DNA of 64,000 nucleotides from a bacterium (GTDB taxonomy: Bacteria > Planctomycetota > Planctomycetia > Pirellulales > Pirellulaceae), in assembly GCA_016124445.1 (NCBI GenBank), contig WGNR01000010.1:1-64000 (forward strand), in the 5' to 3' direction. The translations under genes were made by a program, and so were the position numbers. How positions within the stretch are numbered: the stretch's first letter is position 1; each line of letters opens with the position of its first letter. This document shows, in pieces, positions 51,545 to 59,996 of the stretch. Under the pieces are notes generated by a model that did no database searches, had not been told where the DNA came from, and worked only from the letters and a program-made list of their open reading frames with translations.

Positions 51545-53404
51545 ATGGATATTTTGGAGCTATTGCCACTGTTTGGTGTTGCGCTTACGCCGGCTCGCAC
51601 GTGGACGTTTGCTTTCGTCACGGTCACCTTCATGATCTATCTGTACATCGGCTGGCGAAGCCGTGTTACGGAATCAGGCGAGTTTTACGTCGCCGGCAAA
51701 GGGGTGCCAGCCGTCGCAAACGGTGCGGCCACCGCGGCCGACTGGATGAGTGCAGCCTCGTTTCTGGGCATGACCGGCTTGATCAGCGGATTGGGCTCGG
51801 ATGGATCGGTCTTTCTGCTGGGTTGGACCGGCGGTTATGTGCTGCTGGCGATGCTGCTGGCGCCCTATCTGCGGAAGTTCGGACAATACACGGTGCCTGA
51901 CTTCGTGGCCAAACGCTATTACAGCGAGACGGCTCGGGTTGTGGCGGCCATTTGTGCTGTGTTCATTTCCATTACGTACGTCGCCGGTCAGATGCGCGGC
52001 GTTGGGATCGTTTTTGCGAGGTTTCTGGAAGTCGAAGCCTGGCAGGGCGTCGTGCTGGGGATGTTCATCGTCGGCGTGTTCGCCGTGCTGGGCGGCATGA
52101 AGGGCATTACCTGGACCCAGGTCGTGCAGTTCTTCGTGCTGATTGCGGCATTTTTGATTCCGACGATCGCTATCTCCGGAATGCTGACCGACACGTGGAT
52201 TCCCCAGGTCGGGTTTGCGACCAGCGATATCAGCGAGAAGGTGAACCTGATTCAGCAAGACTTCGGATTTCCTTCGTACACCAAGCCGTTTACCAATTAC
52301 GACAAGTGGAGCGTGTTCATGATTATGTTCGCGCTCATGGCAGGCACCGCCGGCTTGCCGCACGTGATCGTGCGGTTCTATACCGTCGCCAACGTTCGTG
52401 CCGCTCGGTACAGCGCGTTCTGGGCCTTGCTTTTCATCTGCTTGCTATATACGTCGGCTCCGGTGCTGGCCATGTTCGCCCGTTACCAGATTCTGACCAC
52501 CTTGGACGGAGCCCGTATCGGTAAGGCCGTCGAAGAGGAGGGAAGCGGCAAGACGTACTACCCGGTCTATCGCGTTAATGAAGCAGGGGAAGAAGAGCTC
52601 ATTCCCTGGGTTACGACCTGGCAGAAGACCGACTTGATCAAGATTCACGATCAAAACGAGGACGGCATTCTGTCGCTGCAGAACGTCGACGGAAAGTTTG
52701 CCGATGTGACGATTGATAAAGACATCCTCGTGCTGGCCGCTCCGGAGATCGCTCAGCTTTCTCCCTGGGTGATTGCCATCGTGGCAACCGGTGGCTTGGC
52801 GGCCGCTTTGAGTACGGCGGCCGGCTTGTTGCTGGTGATCTCCAGCTCGATGGCCCACGACTTGTACGTTCACTTTGTCGAGCCAAACGCCTCGGAACCG
52901 CGGCGGTTGATGATTGCCCGGATCATGATCATCGGGGCGATTCTGGTGGCTGGCTACTTTGGTATCAACCCGCCAGGCTTCATTGGCGAAGTGGTCGCGT
53001 TCGCTTTCGGACTGGCAGCGGCCAGCTTCTTCCCAATCATCTTCCTGGGTATCTTCGACAAGCGAATGAACCGCGAAGGTGCCGTGGCCGGAATGATCGT
53101 CGGCATCGGCTTCACAGCGTTCTACATCATCGCATGTCGCTCGACCAAGGTTCTTGGGATGGCCGAGCCGCTGATGGAGCCATGGTTCCAGGGCAGCCAG
53201 TGGTTGCCAGACGGCTTGCGGCCAGAGGCGGTTGGAACGGTTGGTCTGGTGCTGAACTTCGCCGTGGCGCTGATCATCAGCCGGCTGACGCCAGCCCCGC
53301 CAGAAGATGTCCAGGAACTGGTTGAAAGCGTACGCGTTCCACGCGGATCGCATGCACCGGAAGCCCACTTCGACGAAACCGATGCCGAAGCCGACAATCC
53401 TTAA
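51545..53404 (+). CDS. Sodium:solute symporter, acetate-permease-like (VC_2705 type)
   Basis: The 619-aa membrane protein has about 13 helices with SSS family motifs: GEFYVAGKGVPAVANGAATA, ADWMSAASFLGMTGLISGLG, GLPHVIVRFYTV and GGLAAALSTAAGLLLVISSS. An extracytoplasmic insert of about 85 residues (about 320-405) contains an EF-hand-like stretch, DQNEDGILSL. It likely imports a small monocarboxylate with sodium. It forms a two-gene unit with the DUF4212 subunit. Confidence 0.9.
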   Translation: MDILELLPLFGVALTPARTWTFAFVTVTFMIYLYIGWRSRVTESGEFYVAGKGVPAVANGAATAADWMSAASFLGMTGLISGLGSDGSVFLLGWTGGYVLLAMLLAPYLRKFGQYTVPDFVAKRYYSETARVVAAICAVFISITYVAGQMRGVGIVFARFLEVEAWQGVVLGMFIVGVFAVLGGMKGITWTQVVQFFVLIAAFLIPTIAISGMLTDTWIPQVGFATSDISEKVNLIQQDFGFPSYTKPFTNYDKWSVFMIMFALMAGTAGLPHVIVRFYTVANVRAARYSAFWALLFICLLYTSAPVLAMFARYQILTTLDGARIGKAVEEEGSGKTYYPVYRVNEAGEEELIPWVTTWQKTDLIKIHDQNEDGILSLQNVDGKFADVTIDKDILVLAAPEIAQLSPWVIAIVATGGLAAALSTAAGLLLVISSSMAHDLYVHFVEPNASEPRRLMIARIMIIGAILVAGYFGINPPGFIGEVVAFAFGLAAASFFPIIFLGIFDKRMNREGAVAGMIVGIGFTAFYIIACRSTKVLGMAEPLMEPWFQGSQWLPDGLRPEAVGTVGLVLNFAVALIISRLTPAPPEDVQELVESVRVPRGSHAPEAHFDETDAEADNP

Positions 53405-53443
53405 GGGTTGTCGGTAGGCGGAGTGGGACTGGCTAGGACGAAA

Positions 53444-53468
53444 ATGCCACGCGGCGATGGCGTGGCAT
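53444..53468. terminator. Hairpin after the symporter gene
   Basis: ATGCCACGC (53444-53452) pairs perfectly with GCGTGGCAT (53460-53468) around seven bases. No T tract follows, so it may be a REP-like palindrome as much as a terminator. Confidence 0.5.
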
Positions 53469-53559
53469 ACTGATTTCGAACGGAAGGTACTCGTTGAGAT
53501 CAGAATCCGGTCTCAGATGTGCGATTAAAGCCGTTGGCGGGGCAATGAAGTATTGCCAG

Positions 53560-53838
53560 CTAAATCAATGCCAACGATGAATCGGGGTAGCTGGCCCCTT
53601 CGCGATATCGATCGAGGAGTTCTTCTTCGACAAAGTAGGTCACGCCGTCTTCTTCGCAGAACAAACCCTTCAGTCCAGCAGCGGACTCGTCAGCTCGCGT
53701 GATCTTACGGCAGGAGACCGCCAAAGCACAAAACTGTTCGGGACCGACAAAGAGAATGTTTTCCTGGTTGCGAAGTTGTTCGCGTCGTTCCCAGAGATTT
53801 TTACCGCTCAAACTGCTATTCACTTTCAAACCGACCAT
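53560..53838 (-). CDS. Small hypothetical protein
   Basis: The 92-aa product starts at ATG 53838 after GGAAGGAAG. It begins MVGLKVNSSLSGKNLWERRE and has a beta-alpha pattern with FVGPEQFCALAVSCRKI and YFVEEELLDRYREG. It is soluble. The longer open frame to 53871 would absorb the ribosome binding site. No family is recognised. It is monocistronic, facing the symporter gene. Confidence 0.55.
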   Translation of the reverse strand: MVGLKVNSSLSGKNLWERREQLRNQENILFVGPEQFCALAVSCRKITRADESAAGLKGLFCEEDGVTYFVEEELLDRYREGASYPDSSLALI

Positions 53839-54200
53839 GATTTCATTCTTCCTTCCATCTTCTATCGGCAATCCGATAGTCGATCATCATGGGAAGGAAA
53901 TCCGTTCCATGTCGCAGGGTCCTCATTGACGCCTGATTGAGCACGCTAATCCGCCGTGCTTTCCTTGGATTGGGAGGAATCCTTCCGGGCAGGCATTCTT
54001 GCCGACCGAACTTGCTAGCACGACATCCTTGGCAGAAACGATTGTCTCTGCGCTAAGAACCGAGACAAGCTTCACCACGTGCGATTAACGATACCTTAAT
54101 GGGTCGTTCACGTTCAAGTAGCCACCGGGCAGTTTCAGGCAAATAAACACTAGCGGGGTATGCCATCAATCCAACCTGAGCGGAAATGGTCATAAGTCGT
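53839..54200. other. Intergenic region, about 360 bases
   Basis: No gene, RNA or strong palindrome is visible. The right part is the 3' flank of the PhoB-type regulator operon. The left part holds the promoter of the 53838 gene. Confidence 0.4.
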
Positions 54201-54932
54201 TCAGTTAAGAGCATTTATGTTCCAGGCTGCCTCTCGGAAACGGTAGCCTACCCCTCGAACGGTTTCGATCAAGACGCCTTTGCCGTCGAGCTTCCCGCGG
54301 ATCGATTTGACGTGCACGTCGATACGCCTGGTCCTGTTAGGATTTTCTGGGTCTTTTTCGGGTTCTTTTTCTTTCGCCGGCAGCCCGGCGGCTTCTTCGA
54401 GCTGAGCTCGCGTTAGCACGTGCCCAGGCCGTGCTAGCAGTGCTTGCAGCAGACGGAACTCGGTGGGCGTCAGATCGAGTCGATTGCCGTCCATTTCGAC
54501 CACGGCAAAGCGAGGGTCGAGGCGGATGCCATGGCATTCCAGAATGGCCTGATTATCGATCGTGTGACGAGCCCGATAGGTTAGCGTCTTAACCGCTTGG
54601 GCCATCAGATCGAGGGCCAGTGACTCGGCCAACCGCGAATCGTGAGCAGGGTCTTCGATCTCGCTGGGATGGCTAGTGGGGGCAATCAAGATGGCCGGCG
54701 CGGATTCTTCTCCCAGGTTTCGCATCAGCGAGCGGCATAGGTCCAAGGTCTCGGTCTCGTCAGCAGCCCGCGACAGCACGATGACATCGGGGACATGCTC
54801 CATTGCCTGTTGCAGACCGTCGCGCATGCCCGACGCCAGATAAACCTGGCAGCCGGTCTGCTGCAGGTTGTGGGCAACCGTGTTAAGCGGTCCGCCTGAC
54901 TTCTCAATGATCAGGATACTACGCTGAGCCAC
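54201..54932 (-). CDS. OmpR/PhoB-type response regulator with degenerate receiver
   Basis: The 243-aa protein has a receiver-like domain (about 1-120) and an OmpR winged helix (about 145-238; LDLTPTEFRLLQALLARPGH and DVHVKSIRGKLDGKGVLIET). The usual acid pair is replaced by Glu-Lys in ILIIEKSG. The phosphoacceptor Asp is replaced by Ser in PDVIVLSRAAD, and the conserved Lys is absent in ILIAPTSH. Phosphorylation of the normal kind is therefore unlikely. A charged insert (KEKEPEKDPENPN) lies within the DNA-binding domain. It is the last gene of the pst-phoU operon and presumably controls phosphate genes. Confidence 0.85.
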   Translation of the reverse strand: MAQRSILIIEKSGGPLNTVAHNLQQTGCQVYLASGMRDGLQQAMEHVPDVIVLSRAADETETLDLCRSLMRNLGEESAPAILIAPTSHPSEIEDPAHDSRLAESLALDLMAQAVKTLTYRARHTIDNQAILECHGIRLDPRFAVVEMDGNRLDLTPTEFRLLQALLARPGHVLTRAQLEEAAGLPAKEKEPEKDPENPNRTRRIDVHVKSIRGKLDGKGVLIETVRGVGYRFREAAWNINALN

Positions 54933-54977
54933 AGGTCATCTTGCGCTCGTACTAGGAAAACAATGGCGTCTGGTCGA

Positions 54978-55673
54978 TCACGAAGGACTTTCCTCCGGAT
55001 GATCGACTCCCTGTTGATGCCGCACGATTTCGCCTTCTACCCAGTAGATGACGATTTCGGCGATGTTGGTAACGTGATCGGCAATACGTTCGATGTTCTT
55101 CGAAACGTTGGTAACTTCTATCATCCAGTCGATCTGGGACGGCGACCGTTGAATGCCCTCTTTGAGCCACTGGAAGATCTCGCTGTGCAATTGATCGAGC
55201 TTTTGATCCTGGGCGATCAACTCTCGGCAAACATTCGTATCTTGGGCGATAAATGCATCCAGGCTTTCCCGCAGCATTTCCATCGCCAGGTGGCAGGACT
55301 GTTTGAGGCAATCAGGCAAAACGAACTGCTGCTGCGATACCAGAATGTTGCGGAGCCTGGCTACGCTTTGGGCGATACTGGCCGCCAGGTCGCCGATGCG
55401 TTCCAGTTCGTGCCCGACCGACATCGACGAAGCAATCAAACGCAGGTCGGACGCCACCGGCTGGTACAAAGCGATCGAACGCAAGCATTCCTCTTCGAGT
55501 GACACGTCCATCTCGTCCAGTTCGTCATCGTTCTTGATCACCTGCAAGGCTCGATCAAGGTTGAGTTTTTCGAGAGCTTCGATTGCCTGCTGGACCTGGG
55601 TCTCGGCGTGCGAGCCCATGGAGAGAAGTTGCATGCGAATCGATTTGATTTGGTTGATCCAGTGACGTGACAT
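54978..55673 (-). CDS. phoU: Phosphate transport regulator PhoU
   Basis: The 231-aa protein shows two PhoU three-helix repeats. Metal-binding E/D-rich motifs are found in LEEECLRSIALYQPVASDLR and HELERIGDLAASIAQSV (first repeat) and in NIERIADHVTNIAEIVIYWV (second repeat). PhoU signals phosphate status from the Pst transporter to the regulator. ATG 55673; 44 bases after the preceding gene and 45 before the regulator gene. Confidence 0.93.
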   Translation of the reverse strand: MSRHWINQIKSIRMQLLSMGSHAETQVQQAIEALEKLNLDRALQVIKNDDELDEMDVSLEEECLRSIALYQPVASDLRLIASSMSVGHELERIGDLAASIAQSVARLRNILVSQQQFVLPDCLKQSCHLAMEMLRESLDAFIAQDTNVCRELIAQDQKLDQLHSEIFQWLKEGIQRSPSQIDWMIEVTNVSKNIERIADHVTNIAEIVIYWVEGEIVRHQQGVDHPEESPS

Positions 55674-55717
55674 AAGGATGATGCGTGATCTTTAAGGAAC
55701 GGCAATCGAAGGGACGA

Positions 55718-56545
55718 CTATTTGCTGGTATGACTGAGGAACTGGTCGATCGTTTCGGCATCGGGGGCCTTGATCGTGGTTCGCATCGGTCCGGCTCCGA
55801 TGCGGGTAACATGTTTTTCAGGGAATCCATGCTCGGCGAATTCTTTGGCGGCCGTGCTTCCTTTGACGAAGACCCATGCTCGGCCATCTTCCCAAAAGGT
55901 AACAAAGCCCAGCTCGGTGAACAGGTACGCCAACGCCGTCTGGCGACTATCGGATTTGAGTGTTTTACGATCCGGGCCGGCACCTGGCAGGGTAACGTGT
56001 TTTTCAGGGCCTTCGCCCGACAGCAGCGCCGGAACGTCCGGACTATCCAACGGCAACACCCACAAGCGTCCGTCGATCAGCCGGGTAACGAAACCCGAGC
56101 GATCGTACTTCTCTCGATCGCCTGAGGTTTTTACGGGCGTACCGTCGGCCAGGTAAAACACTTCGTACCAGTCATCCTTCTTCGAGTTGACGCCTGGGTG
56201 GGAATGAAACAGGGCACTTATGCCAGAAGGCTGGCCGTCGCGTTGGTGCTGAACGACGATGATCGAGCCGTAGGGAAGCTCGCCATCGCTTTCGGTAGCC
56301 GTGTTGTTGAGATAGATCGTTCCTTCCTCGCCTGCTTCCGGGAGCGGAGTCCCGGCAGGATAGCTGCCTGGCTGCTTCCAGGTGGTGTACTTATCTTTCA
56401 GATAGGACCAGAAGTCCTCGGCGAACTTTTGATGCGCGCTCGATCGAACCTCCGGCTCGTCGGCACATGCTGCCGGTAGCCAGCAAGAGCACACGACGAT
56501 CCATAGCGTGAGCCATTGGGCCTGGGTTCGCATTTGGGGCATCAT
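55718..56545 (-). CDS. Secreted cytochrome P460-like protein in the pst operon
   Basis: The 275-aa product has a signal peptide (LTLWIVVCSCWLPAACADE). The N-terminal half recalls cytochrome P460 folds (LPYGSIIVVQHQRDGQPSGI, DDWYEVFYLADGT). The P460 heme attachment motif CXXCH is missing. The C-terminal half contains two near-repeats, EKHVTLPGAGPDRKTLKSD and EKHVTRIGAGPMRTTIKAPD, flanking GFVTFWEDGRAWVFVKGS. ATG 56545 follows AAGGA by nine bases. It lies between pstB and phoU in tight spacing, suggesting a phosphate-linked envelope role; the function is not known. Confidence 0.65.
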   Translation of the reverse strand: MMPQMRTQAQWLTLWIVVCSCWLPAACADEPEVRSSAHQKFAEDFWSYLKDKYTTWKQPGSYPAGTPLPEAGEEGTIYLNNTATESDGELPYGSIIVVQHQRDGQPSGISALFHSHPGVNSKKDDWYEVFYLADGTPVKTSGDREKYDRSGFVTRLIDGRLWVLPLDSPDVPALLSGEGPEKHVTLPGAGPDRKTLKSDSRQTALAYLFTELGFVTFWEDGRAWVFVKGSTAAKEFAEHGFPEKHVTRIGAGPMRTTIKAPDAETIDQFLSHTSK

Positions 56546-56582
56546 GAGCCGCGTCCTTTCGTGGTTGGGGTGAATGGTTGGC

Positions 56583-57437
56583 CTAGCCGAATCGGCCAGT
56601 GACGTAGGCGTTAGTCTCGGACAACTTGGGTTTGGTGAAGATGTCGACCGTGGGGCCATATTCGACAAGGCGTCCCAAGTACATGAACGCCGTGTAATCG
56701 CTGATTCGTGAAGCCTGCTGCATGTTGTGCGTGACAATCAGAATCGAATAGTCTCCGCGCAGTTCCCGGATCAAGTCCTCGATCTTTCCGGTTGCAATCG
56801 GATCGAGAGCCGAGCATGGTTCGTCCAGCAGCAAAACTTCCGGCTCGCTGGCGATGGCCCTGGCAATGCACAACCGTTGCTGCTGGCCGCCAGAGAGACT
56901 CAGTCCGCTTTCGTTCAATCGATCTTTGACTTCGCTCCAGATGGCGGCTCCTTTCAGGCTATGTTCGCACACGCCTTCCAGAACGCTCCGGTTGCGTTCG
57001 CCATCGATTCGCAAAGGATAGACGACATTCTCGAAGATGCTCATGGGGAATGGATTAGGTTTTTGAAAAACCATGCCCATGCGCTTCCGCAGTTCGATCA
57101 CATCAACACCGGGATCGCAAATCGAACTGTCGTTCAAATAGATATCGCCCTGGATCCGAACCGTATCGATCAGGTCGTTCATCCGGTTGACGCACCGCAG
57201 TAAGGTCGACTTGCCGCATCCCGACGGACCAACCAACGCCGTGACCTGGCCCCGAGGAATCGGCATGCTGATGTTGAACAACGCCTGCTTGTCGCCGTAC
57301 CAAAGGTTGAAGTTTTTGATCTCCAGGACTTTCTCTTCCTGATGGAGGGCGTCGTGGATCACCGCCGGGAAGTCTTGTCCCTGGGCGATCAATTCCAGCC
57401 GGCTGACATCGGAAGTTCCTGGTTGTATTTGGCTCAT
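56583..57437 (-). CDS. pstB: Phosphate ABC transporter ATP-binding protein
   Basis: The 284-aa protein has all PstB motifs: Walker [35 protein letters not shown], and Walker B with [20 protein letters not shown]. An N-terminal extension of about 30 residues ([20 protein letters not shown]) precedes the usual start at [20 protein letters not shown]. It energises phosphate uptake with PstC and PstA. ATG 57437. Confidence 0.96.
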   Translation of the reverse strand: MSQIQPGTSDVSRLELIAQGQDFPAVIHDALHQEEKVLEIKNFNLWYGDKQALFNISMPIPRGQVTALVGPSGCGKSTLLRCVNRMNDLIDTVRIQGDIYLNDSSICDPGVDVIELRKRMGMVFQKPNPFPMSIFENVVYPLRIDGERNRSVLEGVCEHSLKGAAIWSEVKDRLNESGLSLSGGQQQRLCIARAIASEPEVLLLDEPCSALDPIATGKIEDLIRELRGDYSILIVTHNMQQASRISDYTAFMYLGRLVEYGPTVDIFTKPKLSETNAYVTGRFG

Positions 57438-57497
57438 AGAATCAATCGATCTTCGGGCGTTGAACAGGACGATATACGGGCAATCTGACCGGTGGCA

Positions 57498-59996
57498 TCA
57501 GAATTGACCCGACTGAAAACGTTTCCGCAATCGGGCTCTTAACCAGATCGCAAATACGTTCAGCGTAGCGATGACGGTAATCAGCAACAGCGTGGTCGTA
57601 AAAACCATCGGCTTGGCTGCTTCGCTGTTGGGGCTTTGAAATCCCAGGTCGAATATGTGAAATCCCAAGTGCATGAAGCTGCGGTCCAAGTGCACAAACG
57701 GGGCAGAAAGGTCGACTGGCAGTTCCGGAGCGAGTTTTAAAACGCCAACTAGCATCAATGGGGCGACTTCACCGGCACCGCGGGCCATCGCCAAAATCAT
57801 CCCGGTCATGATGCCTGGCAATGCGTGCGGCAAAACGATGCGGCGAATGGTTTGCCACTTGCTCGCTCCGCAGCCGTAGGAGCCTTCGCGCAGCGAATTG
57901 GGAACTGCCGCCAAGGCTTCTTCGGTGGCGACGATCACGACCGGTAACGTGAGCAGCGCTAGCGTTAAACTGGCCCACAACAGGCCTCCTTTGCCGAACG
58001 TGGGATTGGGAAGTCCGGCTTGATAAAAGCCATGAAAGCTGGGCGTGAATGCAATCAGGGCAATAAATGCCACCGTGGAAAGGATCCAGAGTACCAGGCT
58101 GATGATGCCCAGGTGGGGTGTACGAATCCGGGTAAGTACTTTGCGACTGCCGAGCGAATAGGATGTGGTGAGAAACGCCAGGAACGCCGTCAGCGATAGA
58201 CCTGCCGCTGTGAGCCACCACCAGAACTTCGGCATCGTCGGCAAGTTGGCATTGGCCGGTCCGCCGTCGATATAGGCACCGACGACCAGAATCAAGAAGC
58301 CATAGCCAAAGACGCCAAAAACAATGCTCGGCACGCCTGCCAGGTTGTTGATACTGATGCGAATGATACTGACAATCGGGCCGCTCTTGGCATATTCTCG
58401 CAAGTACAGTGCCGCCAGAACACCGAACGGGACCACGATCAACGACATGATCATCGTCATCGCGACGGTTCCCCAGATCGCGGGAAAAACGCCCCCTTCG
58501 GAATTTGCTTCCCGTGGATCGGCCAGCAGAAATTCGCCCCAGCGAGCGAAGTAGATTTTCAGTTGTCCCCAGCGATCGAGCTGGTTGGCGGGAAAGGCTC
58601 GGACGATATCTCCCAGGCTCAGCTTGGCTGAGGTTCCCTGGGCAGTCTTGGCATGCAGGCTGTAACGATCGTTCCGCCGCTGGATCTCGTTGATTCGCTC
58701 TTGCAGGCCGGCGATCTGGTTGTCGACATCAAAGCGAACATCGACGTATTCGATCACAGCCGTGCGGGCCGACGCAGGGACATCACCGAGAAGTTCGTCG
58801 ATTTCGCGGGTCCGCGCGTCGATCTCGTTATTTCTTTCGATTCGAGCGGCGTTGACCTCGGTTACCAACTCTGGCCCGAACTTGGCCATCGCCGAATCTT
58901 TTCCCAGGATTTGGGATGCCCGTTGGACGATCCGAGCATCTTTTTTCATCTCGTCCTGGATCGACTTCGACTCGATTCGCAAGTTATAAAGTTCGTTGGC
59001 CAAGCCTTCGACGAATACGTCGTGCTCAAGTTCCTGATCGCGAAGTTTGAGTCGGGCAGTTTCCTGCTGGCGGCTGCTTTCGCCGACATCGTATTCGGCA
59101 ATGCGGTCGATCGAATGCTCGCGCTCGCGCGCCGCCTCGTGATACTGCTGATAGGCGTGGTAGGCTGCCTCCGGCCCTTCAAACACCTCGCTTACGGCGA
59201 TCACATTCTGCTGCATCCCGACGTCTTTGAGTGGAATCTTCTCGCTGCCGTCCAAGACGCCTTCCATATTGCGCTGACCGTGCTGGACTTGCGTGATGAA
59301 TCCTTGCGTGTTGTCGATTTGCATCGCGGAAAGTTTGGATTTGATCTCGTCGATCTCGCCGTTGAGCGAGTCACGCTGTTGGTTCCATTTGTCGAGGGCC
59401 TCGGCATCCGCGTTTTCAGGGGCCGATAGTCGAGATTGGTTGTTTTGATAGAAGGCCTCGATATCGGACAGATCCTCTTCATCGGAAGATATCGGCCGCG
59501 GTTGCGTAATCACGAAACGTTCCGGAAAGCCGATGAAGCGGCCAAGCTTGGTACGTTCGACCAGCAGTGCCCAAGGAGGCAGGGTGGGCTCTTTATCGGA
59601 TAGCTCTGCCTCGGTGATCCATTGATAGGTGCCGTTCTGCGACCCTTGAAACTCGAAGTTATCGGTCCGGTACTGCCAGCGATGGGCAGCTTCCTGCTTC
59701 GGCTCACCAGACGCGTCGACTGATTCGACGACGTAGTCTTCTTCGTTGACCATCTCGCCCAGCAAAACGGTCCCATCTTTCAAGGTGATTTCGTGCAATC
59801 GGCCGGGCCAAAAGCTGGACATCCCTTGGTACAAGATCATCAGCAGAAGACCAAAGATCATCAGCAGGGCCAGGGCCAACGCGCCGCCCGAGAGCCAGAT
59901 CATTGGCTCTCCTTGGGCCAGGACCGAAAGCCCTGGACGCGTCGTCCGGCGATATTTCTGGACGTTGCTTTCCGGCGTGTTATTGGCGTCGCTCAT
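57498..59996 (-). CDS. pstA: Phosphate ABC permease PstA with large coiled-coil insert
   Basis: The 832-aa protein is far longer than the usual 280-300 residues. One helix (about 34-60, ALALALLMIFGLLLMILYQG) is followed by an extracytoplasmic region of about 430 residues. That region has SH3-like beta segments (EITLKDGTVLLGEMVNEEDY) and a long coiled coil (about 270-460). The permease proper starts near 505 (VFPAIWGTVAMTMIMSLIVV) and contains the family loop YGCGASKWQTIRRIVLPHAL. ATG 59996 overlaps the pstC stop in ATGA. Confidence 0.93.
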   Translation of the reverse strand: MSDANNTPESNVQKYRRTTRPGLSVLAQGEPMIWLSGGALALALLMIFGLLLMILYQGMSSFWPGRLHEITLKDGTVLLGEMVNEEDYVVESVDASGEPKQEAAHRWQYRTDNFEFQGSQNGTYQWITEAELSDKEPTLPPWALLVERTKLGRFIGFPERFVITQPRPISSDEEDLSDIEAFYQNNQSRLSAPENADAEALDKWNQQRDSLNGEIDEIKSKLSAMQIDNTQGFITQVQHGQRNMEGVLDGSEKIPLKDVGMQQNVIAVSEVFEGPEAAYHAYQQYHEAAREREHSIDRIAEYDVGESSRQQETARLKLRDQELEHDVFVEGLANELYNLRIESKSIQDEMKKDARIVQRASQILGKDSAMAKFGPELVTEVNAARIERNNEIDARTREIDELLGDVPASARTAVIEYVDVRFDVDNQIAGLQERINEIQRRNDRYSLHAKTAQGTSAKLSLGDIVRAFPANQLDRWGQLKIYFARWGEFLLADPREANSEGGVFPAIWGTVAMTMIMSLIVVPFGVLAALYLREYAKSGPIVSIIRISINNLAGVPSIVFGVFGYGFLILVVGAYIDGGPANANLPTMPKFWWWLTAAGLSLTAFLAFLTTSYSLGSRKVLTRIRTPHLGIISLVLWILSTVAFIALIAFTPSFHGFYQAGLPNPTFGKGGLLWASLTLALLTLPVVIVATEEALAAVPNSLREGSYGCGASKWQTIRRIVLPHALPGIMTGMILAMARGAGEVAPLMLVGVLKLAPELPVDLSAPFVHLDRSFMHLGFHIFDLGFQSPNSEAAKPMVFTTTLLLITVIATLNVFAIWLRARLRKRFQSGQF

